A stretch of 7,117 nucleotides of DNA from an uncultured Coriobacteriaceae bacterium (GCA_902766805.1 CACXFF010000182.1:1-7117); one strand, 5' to 3'; counted from the stretch's first letter, positions 1 to 5,876 are shown. Notes: generated by a model not told the origin, from the sequence alone. Numbers and translations are program-made.

Positions 1-63
1 GACTACCTGGTCGACGACGTGTCCAACGAGCTGAGCTATCTGCTCGGCCTGGCCAAGAGGTAG
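1..63 (+). CDS. C-terminal end of an unidentified upstream protein (partial)
   Basis: Frame 1 is open from the window edge and gives 20 residues ending in LSYLLGLAKR before a TAG stop at 61-63. The next gene, thyA, starts three bases after this stop, and its ribosome binding site (AGAGG, 56-60) lies inside the last codons. This tight spacing suggests one transcript and supports the tail being real coding sequence. The fragment is too short to name. It does not look like a dihydrofolate reductase tail, which would have been a common thyA neighbour, but with 20 residues that cannot be excluded. Confidence 0.6.
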   Translation, partial: DYLVDDVSNELSYLLGLAKR

Positions 64-66
64 CCT

Positions 67-918
67 ATGTCACGCGCCGACGAGCTGTTCGTGCGGATGT
101 GCAACGACATCATCGAGCACGGCACCACCACCGAGGGGCAGAAGGTCCGCCCGCATTGGGAGGACGGCAGCCCCGCCTACACCATCAAGCGCTTCGGCGT
201 GGTCAACCGCTATGACCTGCGCGAGGAGTTCCCCGCGCTCACGCTGCGGCGCACCGCGCTCAAGAGCTGCATGGACGAGATCTTGTGGATCTACCAGCGC
301 AAGTCCAACAACATCGCCGATCTGGCGCCCCACATCTGGGACGAGTGGGCCGACGAGGACGGATCGATCGGCAAGGCGTACGGCTACCAGGTGGGCAAGC
401 TGTCCCAGTACCCGGACGGCGACTATGACCAGATGGACCGCGTGCTCAAGGACCTGCGCGAGCAGCCGTTCTCGCGACGCATCCTCACCAACCTCTACAA
501 CTTCGATGACCTGCACGAGATGAACCTGTACCCGTGCGCCTACAGCTGCACGTACAACGTCACCGACGACCGTCGTGCGGATGGGCGTCTCACGCTCAAC
601 CTCGTGCTCAACCAGCGCAGCCAGGACGTGCTCGCGGCCAACAACTGGAACGTGTGCCAGTACGCGCTGCTGCTGATGATGGTCGCGCAGAGCGTGGGCA
701 TGGTCGCGGGCGAGCTGCTGCACGTGATCGCCGACGCGCACATCTATGATCGGCACGTGGAGATCGTGCGCGAGCTCATCTCCCGTCCGCAGCATGCGGC
801 TCCGCGCGTGACGCTCAACCCGGATGTCACGGACTTCTACGCCTTCACGACCGACGACCTCGTGGTGGAAGGCTACGAGTGCGGGCCGCAGGTCAAGAAC
901 ATCCCCATCGCGGTGTAG
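67..918 (+). CDS. thyA: Thymidylate synthase (ThyA)
   Basis: ThyA makes dTMP from dUMP, using 5,10-methylenetetrahydrofolate as carbon donor and reductant, in the cytoplasm. The 283-residue protein is slightly longer than the E. coli enzyme (264) and resembles the Bacillus subtilis ThyA type, for example in ELLWI-like EILWIYQRKSN (71-81) and HIWDEW (89-94). Visible functional residues are the dUMP-phosphate arginines SRR (136-138), the catalytic cysteine C157 in YPCAY, the QRSQD motif (183-187), the conserved asparagine N195 and the ADAHIY nucleotide-binding segment (222-227). PCAY instead of the common PCH matches the PCVY of the B. subtilis type and is not a defect. The ATG at 67 is chosen because AGAGG (56-60) lies six bases upstream. 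The gene probably shares a transcript with the gene upstream and the HAD phosphatase and vsr downstream. No dihydrofolate reductase gene is seen next to it. Identification is secure. Confidence 0.97.
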   Translation: MSRADELFVRMCNDIIEHGTTTEGQKVRPHWEDGSPAYTIKRFGVVNRYDLREEFPALTLRRTALKSCMDEILWIYQRKSNNIADLAPHIWDEWADEDGSIGKAYGYQVGKLSQYPDGDYDQMDRVLKDLREQPFSRRILTNLYNFDDLHEMNLYPCAYSCTYNVTDDRRADGRLTLNLVLNQRSQDVLAANNWNVCQYALLLMMVAQSVGMVAGELLHVIADAHIYDRHVEIVRELISRPQHAAPRVTLNPDVTDFYAFTTDDLVVEGYECGPQVKNIPIAV

Positions 919-949
919 TCCGCACGGCGTGGCGAAGGAAGGGGCGCAG

Positions 950-1642
950 ATGAGTGACAGGGGAGGGCGCATCGAGGGGCGCGACGTGAGCGAGCGCTCG
1001 GTCGTGCTCTTCGACTTCGACGGTACCCTGGCCGACAGCATGCCGGGCATCATCGCCACGGCCCGTGAGGTGCTCACGGCGCGCGGCTGGGACGACGAGC
1101 GCATCGGCGACCTCAAGCGCATCGTGGGGCCACCCTTCCCCGTGGCCTGGTCGCAGATCTATGGCGTCTCTGCTGCGGAGGCCGAAGAGATCACCGAAGC
1201 CTATCGCGCGATCTACAGCAGGCGTGACCCCCTGAGCTCGCCGCTCTATCCAGGCGTTCCCGAGCTGTTGGAGGCGTTGCGCGCACGCGGCAAGCGGCTT
1301 GGCATCTGCAGCTCCAAGCGTCTCGGCCTCGTGCGTACGATGCTGGATGCCCATGGCGTGCTCGACGCGTTTGAAGAGGTCGTGGCGCAGCAGGATGCGC
1401 GCCATGCCGACAAGCCTTGGCTCGTGGCCGAGTCGCTGCGGCGTTTTGGCGCAGGCCCGGATGACGCCGTGATGGTGGGAGACCGCAACTACGACGTGGC
1501 TGGCGCCGCGGAGGCGGGCGTGCCCTGCGTGGGCGTGCTTTTCGGGACGGCTGAGCGCGAGGAGCTCGAGCAGGCAGGCGCCGCCTGCATCGTGGACAGC
1601 GTGGATGCCCTGCGCGCCGTGCTGCTGGGGGAGCAGCGCTAG
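950..1642 (+). CDS. HAD-superfamily phosphatase, phosphoglycolate phosphatase/5'-nucleotidase-like
   Basis: The 230-residue protein has all four HAD hydrolase motifs: motif I DFDGT with nucleophile D22 and acid/base D24, motif II ICSSK around S121, motif III lysine K155 in ADKPW, and motif IV GDRNYD with D178 and D182. The helical cap between residues about 30 and 100, the GPPF segment (60-63) and the C-terminal VGVLFGTAEREELEQAGA block match the Gph-like group that includes 5'-nucleotidases acting on pyrimidine nucleotides. The exact substrate cannot be read from sequence. Placement 31 bases after thyA makes a nucleotide monophosphate plausible (inference). The ATG at 950 is preferred because a purine-rich GGAAGGGG sits five bases upstream; the same frame is open further back into thyA but that is an overlap shadow. 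A GTG at 988 is an alternative start just before the motif I strand. The protein lacks a signal peptide and should be cytoplasmic. Confidence 0.9.
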   Translation: MSDRGGRIEGRDVSERSVVLFDFDGTLADSMPGIIATAREVLTARGWDDERIGDLKRIVGPPFPVAWSQIYGVSAAEAEEITEAYRAIYSRRDPLSSPLYPGVPELLEALRARGKRLGICSSKRLGLVRTMLDAHGVLDAFEEVVAQQDARHADKPWLVAESLRRFGAGPDDAVMVGDRNYDVAGAAEAGVPCVGVLFGTAEREELEQAGAACIVDSVDALRAVLLGEQR

Positions 1643-1643
1643 C

Positions 1644-2285
1644 GTGGCCGCCGTGCAGCATGAGGCCAAAGGCGCTAGCTCGGAGGCCCGGGCACGCGCG
1701 CGTTCGCGTGCGGCCAAGGCTGCGGCCAAAACCCGTGCGCGGCGTCGCGAGGAGGCTGCCGACGAGGCCTGGTTGGCCCACGTGGCAGCGGCAGATGTCG
1801 ATGTGACGTCGACGCAGGTGAGCTTGGCCACGCATCACGTGATGGTGGCCAACAAGTCCAAGGACACCAAACCCGAGCTGCTGGTACGCGCGTACCTGCG
1901 CAGCTGCGGGCTGACGGGCTATCGCCTGCACTGGAAGGCGCCGGCGGGGCGTCCCGATGTGTGCTATCCGGGGCGCAAGCTGGCCATATTCGTGCAGGGC
2001 TGCTTCTGGCACGCGTGCCCGCACTGCACGCCGCGTCGCCCCACCACGCGGCAGGAGTATTGGGACGCCAAATTCGCACGCAACCAAGCGCGCGACCACG
2101 CCCAGGTACAGACGCTGCTCGAGGCAGGTTGGACGGTCGTGATGGTGTGGGAGTGCCGCCTCAAGGACGCGCGCCGCGAGCGCACGCTGCGCGAGGTGGC
2201 CGAGCTCGTGCGCGCGGCGGGGGTGGCGCCGTTGGGCCCGCGCGTGGTGGAACCGGGCGGGACGCGTCCTTGGCGGCGCGTGTAG
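1644..2285 (+). CDS. vsr: Vsr-family very-short-patch mismatch endonuclease with basic N-terminal extension
   Basis: Vsr nicks DNA 5' of the T in T:G mismatches that arise when 5-methylcytosine deaminates, starting short-patch repair. Counting from the GTG at 1644 (213 residues), the core runs from about residue 67 to 200. It shows NKSKDTKPELL (70-80), GRPD with metal-binding D105, GCFWHACPHC (119-128) with H123 matching catalytic H69 of E. coli Vsr, ARD with D151 matching D97, and VWEC with C171 matching zinc ligand C117. C120 and C128 match the other zinc cysteines. Two positions differ from E. coli: T63 is V117 and H64 is Q118. Residues 1 to about 65 form an Ala/Arg/Lys-rich extension absent from the E. 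coli protein. The start is uncertain: GTG 1644 follows the HAD stop by one base with GGGGAG (1628-1633) upstream, GTG 1653 is also possible, and ATG 1842 would leave only the core. No C5-methyltransferase gene is adjacent. Confidence 0.9.
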   Translation: MAAVQHEAKGASSEARARARSRAAKAAAKTRARRREEAADEAWLAHVAAADVDVTSTQVSLATHHVMVANKSKDTKPELLVRAYLRSCGLTGYRLHWKAPAGRPDVCYPGRKLAIFVQGCFWHACPHCTPRRPTTRQEYWDAKFARNQARDHAQVQTLLEAGWTVVMVWECRLKDARRERTLREVAELVRAAGVAPLGPRVVEPGGTRPWRRV

Positions 2286-2432
2286 CTGGCGTTTGTCCCG
2301 CGTCGCGCACGGAGAGGGCAAGGGCTAGAGCTGGGAATTCAGGCGAGCGATCTGCCGGCGCAGGCGTGCCCGGTGTGGCGCGCCCAACGTGATGCTGGCG
2401 AGCGAGCGGCCATCGGCCGGCCCGCGTCCTCT
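2286..2432. other. Convergent intergenic spacer between vsr and the metallophosphatase
   Basis: This 147-base spacer separates two genes that end facing each other. A bidirectional terminator would be expected here, but I see only a short GC hairpin (CGGCC 2407-2411, loop ATC, GGCCG 2415-2419) with no T-run on either strand. No convincing coding sequence is present. Confidence 0.6.
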
Positions 2433-3230
2433 TCATTCACCGTCGAAGACGCGCTCGTACATCTCCTCCATGTCGTCCAGGCGCAGCAAGCACACCTGGC
2501 CGTAGTTGGCCACCGAGCCCGCACCGCAGTCGATGGCAAGGCGGTCGGGCATGCCGCCCGTGCTGGCGTCGGCGCCCAGGTAGAGCATCTGCAGGAAGCC
2601 GAACTCGTTGCGCGCGGGCCGATCGGACACGTCGGCGTAGACCTCGGCCACCACGCTGGGGGTGTGGCCGGACACCACGATGGCGCCCTCGCCGTGCTCG
2701 TTCATGAGGCCGGTGTGGTGCCCGAAATAGTCCTCGCGGATCCACAGCAGGTCGTCGGAGTCCTGGGCGCAGAGCATCTCCTCCAGCGCGTGGGCGTCCC
2801 AGCCCTCCTCGCGTGGCACCACGGGACGGATGCCAGCGTGCACGAGCACGAAGTCGCGCCCGCCCACGTTCACCTGTTCGTGCAGGGGCAGCGAGCGCAC
2901 CCAGCGCACCATCTCGCCGTAGGCTTCGCCCACGAGCGTGGTGAGCTGTTCGGCCGTGACCATGCCGCCGTTCTGGCTCCAGAGCAGCCAGTTGTAGGCG
3001 TCGGAGGGGTCGGCCAGGGCGTCGAGCATCATGGACTCGTGGTTGCCCATGAGCGCGGTGCAGTTGGGCAGCGAGCGCACGAGCTTGAGGACCTCGAGCG
3101 GGTCGGGGCCGCGGTCCACCATGTCGCCGATCACGTAGATGTGGTCGTCGTCCGTGAGCGAGGCGCGCGACAGCAGCCGGTCAAAGGCGCGCACGTGGCC
3201 GTGCATGTCGCTACATACGTAGGTTGCCAT
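2433..3230 (-). CDS. PPP-family metallophosphatase (serine/threonine phosphatase-like)
   Basis: The 265-residue cytoplasmic protein carries the full metal-binding set of the calcineurin-like PPP phosphatases: SDMHGH with D8 and H10, GDMVDRG (35-41) with D36, GNHE (62-65) with N63 and H64, H131 in VLVHAG, and H189 in SGHTP, followed by IDCGAG (233-238). This family includes bacterial protein phosphatases (PrpA/PphA, lambda phosphatase) and ApaH diadenosine tetraphosphatase. GDMVDRGP and GNHE fit the protein-phosphatase side better than E. coli ApaH, but substrate is not certain. The ATG at 3228-3230 is chosen because AGAGGAG lies four bases before it and the protein then opens directly with the MATYVCSD strand. 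An upstream TTG (3282-3284) would add 18 unlike residues and is rejected. The gene stands alone on the - strand, divergent from the HerA-like gene and convergent with vsr, so it probably has its own promoter in the interval 3231-3300. Confidence 0.92.
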   Translation of the reverse strand: MATYVCSDMHGHVRAFDRLLSRASLTDDDHIYVIGDMVDRGPDPLEVLKLVRSLPNCTALMGNHESMMLDALADPSDAYNWLLWSQNGGMVTAEQLTTLVGEAYGEMVRWVRSLPLHEQVNVGGRDFVLVHAGIRPVVPREEGWDAHALEEMLCAQDSDDLLWIREDYFGHHTGLMNEHGEGAIVVSGHTPSVVAEVYADVSDRPARNEFGFLQMLYLGADASTGGMPDRLAIDCGAGSVANYGQVCLLRLDDMEEMYERVFDGE

Positions 3231-3241
3231 GGCGCTCCTCT
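3231..3241 (-). promoter_or_regulatory. Ribosome binding site of the metallophosphatase
   Basis: Read on the - strand, AGAGGAG (3235-3241) is followed by CGCC and the ATG at 3230. It decides the start against the upstream TTG. Confidence 0.75.
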
Positions 3242-3285
3242 CTTGGGCTGGGCGCTTGTCACATACACCATAAGGATAGCCCAAG
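3242..3285 (-). repeat. Perfect 8-bp inverted repeat in the metallophosphatase leader
   Basis: CTTGGGCT (3242-3249) and AGCCCAAG (3278-3285) are exact inverted copies separated by 28 bases. The near arm directly abuts the AGAGGAG ribosome binding site of the - strand phosphatase gene. The AT-richer stretch between the arms contains -10-like hexamers on the - strand (TATGGT, TATGTG), but no clear -35 partner. It could be a repressor operator around a promoter or an RNA stem-loop controlling translation. The repeat itself is certain; the function is inference. Confidence 0.6.
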
Positions 3286-3413
3286 TGGCTTAATCGTGCT
3301 CAGGGCGCCGTTTGCCCGTCATGAGACGACGCCTGCCGGGGGAGGGGGCGGTGGCGCTGTGCGGATGGGTCCGCGCTTGGCCGACGCACGGGCTTTTTTG
3401 TCCGGGGGGCAGG
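3286..3413. other. Divergent intergenic region with G-rich and hairpin-forming sequence
   Basis: No gene is supported here. The + strand has two G5 runs (about 3338-3348), a short hairpin (GTGCGGA 3359-3365 with TCCGCGC 3370-3376, including one G-U pair) and a T6 run at 3394-3399. It lies between the phosphatase leader and the -10-like box of the HerA-like gene. Confidence 0.5.
3314..3399 (+). terminator. Possible terminator-like structure ending in a T6 run
   Basis: GCCCGT (3314-3319) can pair with ACGGGC (3388-3393), which is followed at once by TTTTTT (3394-3399). A smaller hairpin (3359-3376) lies inside the long loop. The 6-bp outer stem closes about 68 bases, so this is weak as an intrinsic terminator. 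It might end antisense or leader transcripts upstream of the HerA-like gene. Confidence 0.2.
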
Positions 3414-3419
3414 TATTAT
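3414..3419 (+). promoter_or_regulatory. Candidate -10 box for the HerA-like ATPase gene
   Basis: TATTAT is close to the TATAAT consensus and is the most AT-rich hexamer in the interval. A start point near 3426 would leave a leader of about 27 bases. No good -35 hexamer is found at 16-18 bases: the T-run at 3393-3399 is too close (14-15 bases). Confidence 0.35.
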
Positions 3420-3442
3420 GGAGCAGTCTATTGAACGTTGAT

Positions 3443-3449
3443 GGGAGGA
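3443..3449 (+). promoter_or_regulatory. Ribosome binding site of the HerA-like ATPase
   Basis: GGGAGGA is followed by CCC and the ATG at 3453. Using the in-frame TTG (3438) or ATG (3441) upstream would place this site inside the coding sequence, so 3453 is the better start. Confidence 0.75.
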
Positions 3450-3452
3450 CCC

Positions 3453-5171
3453 ATGCTGCTAGAGAACCGCATCTGGATGGCCAAGGGCGAGGAATCCTGC
3501 TACCTGCTGCTCAACCAGGCCAATCGCCACGGCATCATCGCTGGCGCCTCGGGCACGGGCAAGACGGTCACACTCAAGGTCATGGCCGAGGGCTTCAGCC
3601 AGGCCGGCGTGCCCGTGTTCATGGCCGACGTGAAGGGCGACGTCGTCGGCATGGCCCAGGAAGGCGCGATGAGCGACGGCCTGGCCAAGCGCCTGCCGTT
3701 CTTTGGCATCGAGCCCGACGAGTTCACGTTCCGCTCCAACCCCGTGCGCGTGTGGGACATGCTGGGGGACGCGGGCATCCCGGTGCGCGTGACCATCTCG
3801 GACATGGGCCCGACGCTGCTCGCGCGCCTGCTCGGCCTCACCGAGGTGCAGGAAGGCGTGCTCAACATCGTCTTCCACGTGGCGGACGACCAGGGCATGC
3901 TGCTCATCGACCTCAAGGACCTGCGTGCCATGCTGAGCTTCGTGGCCGACAACGCCAAGGCCATCGAGTCCAGCTACGGCCGCGTGTCGTCGGCGAGCGT
4001 GGGCGCCATCCAGCGCAAGCTGCTCACGCTGAAGGACCAGGGCGGCGACGTGTTCTTTGGCGAGCCCAACCTGGACCTGTCCGACTGGTTCGACTGCGCG
4101 TCGGACGGCCGCGGCTTCATCAACATCCTGAACGCCAGCCGCCTCATCAATCAGCCGCAGGTCTACGCCATGTTCCTGCTGTGGATGCTCTCGCAGCTCT
4201 TCGAGACCCTGCCCGAGGTCGGCGACCCCGACAAGCCGCGCTTCGTGTTCTTCTTCGACGAGGCGCACCTGCTCTTCGACGGCATGCCCAAGGTCCTGGT
4301 GGACAAGATCGTCCAGGTGGTCAAGCTCGTCCGTTCGAAGGGCGTGGGCGTGTACTTCATCACGCAGAGCCCCTCCGACATCCCCAACGAGGTGCTCGCG
4401 CAGCTGTCGAATCGCGTGCAGCACGGCCTGCGCGCCTACACCCCCGCCGAGCAGAAGGCCGTGCGCGCCGCTGCGGCCAGCTTCCGCGCGCGTCCGGGCT
4501 TCGATGCCGCGGCCGCGCTGCAGGAGCTGGGCACGGGCGAGGCGCTCGTGAGCTTCCTGGACGAGAACGGCACGCCCAGCATCGTGGAGCGCGCCCGCGT
4601 GCTGCCGCCGCAGTGCCTGATGGCCGCGCCTAGCCCCGAGACGCTCGAGCGCGTGTATACCGAGCAGCGCGACCTCATGGACGCCTACGGGGAGGTGGTC
4701 GACCGCGAGAGCGCCTACGAGATCATCGAGGAGCAGCGTGAGGCCTCGGCCGAGGAGGCACGCCTGGCCGCCGAGCGCGCTGCCTTCGAGAAGGAGAAGG
4801 CCGAGTGGGAGAAGCAGCGCGCCCTGGAGGAGCAGCGTGCCGCCAAGGAGGCCGAGCGCGAGGCCGCCCGCCAGGCCAAGGAGGAGGAGCGCCTGCGCAT
4901 CGCCGAGGAGAAGGAAGCAGAGCGCAAGCGCATCGCTGCGGAGAAGGAGGCCGAGCGCCTGCGCATCGCGGCCGAGAAGGAAGCGGAGCGCCAGCGCATC
5001 GCGGCCGAGAAGGAGGCCGAGAAGCAGCGCATCGCCGCCGAGAAGGAAGCGGCCAAGAAGCAGGCGGAGATGAGCAAGCTGGTGTCGCGCTTCACGGGCA
5101 ACATCGTGGGCGCTTTGGGCCGTCAGGCAGGCTCTGCCATCACGCGCGGTCTGTTCGGCACGAAGCGTTAG
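3453..5171 (+). CDS. HerA-like ATPase, DUF853 (YjgR) family, with coiled-coil tail
   Basis: The 572-residue protein opens with MLLENRIWMAKGEE and NRHGIIAG, as is characteristic of DUF853 proteins such as E. coli YjgR, which belong to the HerA/FtsK P-loop ATPase group. Walker A is GASGTGKT (31-38) with K37. Walker B is FVFFFDEAH (264-272) with D269 and E270. ITQSPSDIP (303-311) and NRVQHGLRAYTP (320-331) are further conserved family segments, R321 being a possible arginine finger. Residues about 425-545 are highly charged and helical, with five 11-residue repeats (479-533). The C-terminus (544-572) returns to a family-type amphipathic end, FTGNIVGALGRQ to RGLFGTKR. The repeat segment makes the protein longer than YjgR (about 500). 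No membrane segment is seen. The molecular role of this family is not established; HerA proper works in DNA end resection with NurA, which is not encoded here. A SixA-like phosphatase gene follows after 105 bases. Confidence 0.93.
   Translation: MLLENRIWMAKGEESCYLLLNQANRHGIIAGASGTGKTVTLKVMAEGFSQAGVPVFMADVKGDVVGMAQEGAMSDGLAKRLPFFGIEPDEFTFRSNPVRVWDMLGDAGIPVRVTISDMGPTLLARLLGLTEVQEGVLNIVFHVADDQGMLLIDLKDLRAMLSFVADNAKAIESSYGRVSSASVGAIQRKLLTLKDQGGDVFFGEPNLDLSDWFDCASDGRGFINILNASRLINQPQVYAMFLLWMLSQLFETLPEVGDPDKPRFVFFFDEAHLLFDGMPKVLVDKIVQVVKLVRSKGVGVYFITQSPSDIPNEVLAQLSNRVQHGLRAYTPAEQKAVRAAAASFRARPGFDAAAALQELGTGEALVSFLDENGTPSIVERARVLPPQCLMAAPSPETLERVYTEQRDLMDAYGEVVDRESAYEIIEEQREASAEEARLAAERAAFEKEKAEWEKQRALEEQRAAKEAEREAARQAKEEERLRIAEEKEAERKRIAAEKEAERLRIAAEKEAERQRIAAEKEAEKQRIAAEKEAAKKQAEMSKLVSRFTGNIVGALGRQAGSAITRGLFGTKR
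4887..5051 (+). repeat. Five tandem 33-bp repeats (11-residue hendecads) in the HerA-like gene
   Basis: Five in-frame 33-base units encode variants of ERxRIAAEKEA (residues 479-533). The variable positions are mainly residue 3 (L, K, L, Q, Q); the first unit has E for the second A, and the last has K at position 2. An 11-residue period is a hendecad pattern, typical of long coiled coils with slight right-handed supercoil. Copy number may vary between strains. Confidence 0.9.
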
Positions 5172-5179
5172 TCCGCGCG

Positions 5180-5199
5180 GCCCGCGGCTCATCGCGGGC
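5180..5199 (+). terminator. GC-rich hairpin downstream of the HerA-like gene
   Basis: GCCCGCG (5180-5186) and CGCGGGC (5193-5199) form a perfect 7-bp stem with loop GCTCAT, nine bases after the stop codon. There is no following T-run, so intrinsic termination is doubtful; it may stabilise the 3' end or only weakly separate this gene from sixA. Confidence 0.3.
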
Positions 5200-5263
5200 G
5201 GGGATGACCGGTAGGGCTCGGGCACGCGTCCTGTCGCGGCGGCTGCACGAGCCCCATACAGAC

Positions 5264-5270
5264 AAGGAGG
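5264..5270 (+). promoter_or_regulatory. Ribosome binding site of sixA-like gene
   Basis: AAGGAGG ends directly before an ATG at 5271, which is too close to use. The second ATG at 5277 is six bases away, so this site selects 5277 as the start. Confidence 0.8.
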
Positions 5271-5276
5271 ATGCGC

Positions 5277-5783
5277 ATGTCTCTCACGTTGGTGCTGGTC
5301 CGTCACGGCAAGGCCGCTGCCAAGCGCTTGGGCCAGACGGACTTCGACCGTGAGCTCACGCCTGCGGGCCGTGAAGCCCTTGCCCAGGCGTACGGCAAGA
5401 CGTTCGCACAGCTTTCCGATGCGCACGACGTAGAACTGTGGGTGAGCCCTGCCGTGCGCGCCGAGCAGACCGCGGCGGAAATCGTCGCCGTGCTCGACAC
5501 CGAGCTGGCCGAAGAGCGCCGTCTGGACTGCCTCTACGAGCAGGATGCCGACGCCTTCCTAGATGAGCTGTCGACGCGCGTGCTGGAGGGCCCGGGCGTC
5601 GTGGTGGCCGTGGGCCACGTGCCGTTCATGGAGCAGCTGGCGGCGTGGTTGGGTGGCTATGAGCTGCCCTTCTCCACGGGTGCCGCTGCCGCCTTCGAAC
5701 TGAAGGAGCCGCCCTCCCACGCGCCCGCCGGGCGCCCGCCGGTGCGCCTGCTCTGGTTCGTCCAGGGCCCGCGCAGCTCGTGA
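5277..5783 (+). CDS. sixA: SixA-type phosphohistidine phosphatase (histidine phosphatase superfamily)
   Basis: The 168-residue protein has the RHG motif at 9-11 with the phospho-accepting H10 at the N-terminus, SPAVRAEQTA (58-67) with R61, and VGHVPF (112-117) with the second catalytic histidine H114. Length and motif layout match E. coli SixA (161 residues), which dephosphorylates phosphohistidine on ArcB and the nitrogen-related phosphotransferase protein NPr. Here the target is unknown. The two-component genes immediately downstream make a phosphorelay protein an attractive candidate, but that is inference. Compared with E. coli SixA, the C-terminus contains a short proline-rich stretch (about 145-156). 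The start at 5277 is fixed by AAGGAGG six bases upstream and puts the RHG strand at the expected place. A non-SixA small phosphohistidine or sugar-phosphate phosphatase of the same superfamily is the main alternative. Confidence 0.88.
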   Translation: MSLTLVLVRHGKAAAKRLGQTDFDRELTPAGREALAQAYGKTFAQLSDAHDVELWVSPAVRAEQTAAEIVAVLDTELAEERRLDCLYEQDADAFLDELSTRVLEGPGVVVAVGHVPFMEQLAAWLGGYELPFSTGAAAAFELKEPPSHAPAGRPPVRLLWFVQGPRSS

Positions 5784-5876
5784 CGGCGTTGCGGGGCGGC
5801 GCATAGGTTCGCTTAAGGTTGGAGAAGTACGGTGGTGGCGTTTCGCCGTGCGACGAGCGTGGAGGGGAGTTGGGCC
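5784..5876. promoter_or_regulatory. Upstream region of the response-regulator gene with an 11-bp-spaced direct repeat
   Basis: AGGTT occurs at 5805-5809 and again at 5816-5820, exactly 11 bases apart, the spacing usual for tandem half-sites of OmpR/PhoB regulators. This could be an autoregulatory site. No convincing -35/-10 pair is seen. GGAGGGGAG (5861-5869) is the ribosome binding site for the ATG at 5877. Confidence 0.35.

Noticed and set aside
70..1122. Long - strand open frame opposite thyA and the HAD gene
   Set aside because: Low-complexity antisense shadow of two well-supported genes; such frames are common at high GC.
1644..2285. A restriction-modification or anti-phage island around vsr
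   Set aside because: No methyltransferase, restriction enzyme, integrase or repeat is present, and the HerA-like gene is separated by an opposing gene and belongs to the solitary DUF853 type.
1191..2321. Long - strand open frame opposite the HAD gene and vsr
   Set aside because: Arg/Pro/His-rich composition without domain features, antisense to motif-supported genes.
2407..2419. Hairpin between vsr and the phosphatase as a bidirectional terminator
   Set aside because: The stem is only five base pairs with a three-base loop and there is no T-run on either strand.
2373..3293. 306-codon + strand frame opposite the metallophosphatase
   Set aside because: Valine/histidine-rich shadow; the - strand frame has a full set of phosphatase motifs and a good ribosome binding site.
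3224..4633. 469-codon + strand frame overlapping the HerA-like gene
   Set aside because: Out-of-frame Arg/Gly/His/Pro-rich translation of the ATPase gene with no motif or ribosome binding site.
4887..5051. CRISPR-like or mobile repeat array
   Set aside because: The 33-bp units are directly tandem without spacers, in frame and code for coiled coil.
3459..5426. A 655-codon open frame on the - strand opposite the HerA-like gene
   Set aside because: It is antisense to a gene with intact Walker motifs, lacks recognisable domains, is rich in L, H, V and A as typical of GC-rich shadows, and runs across two real genes.
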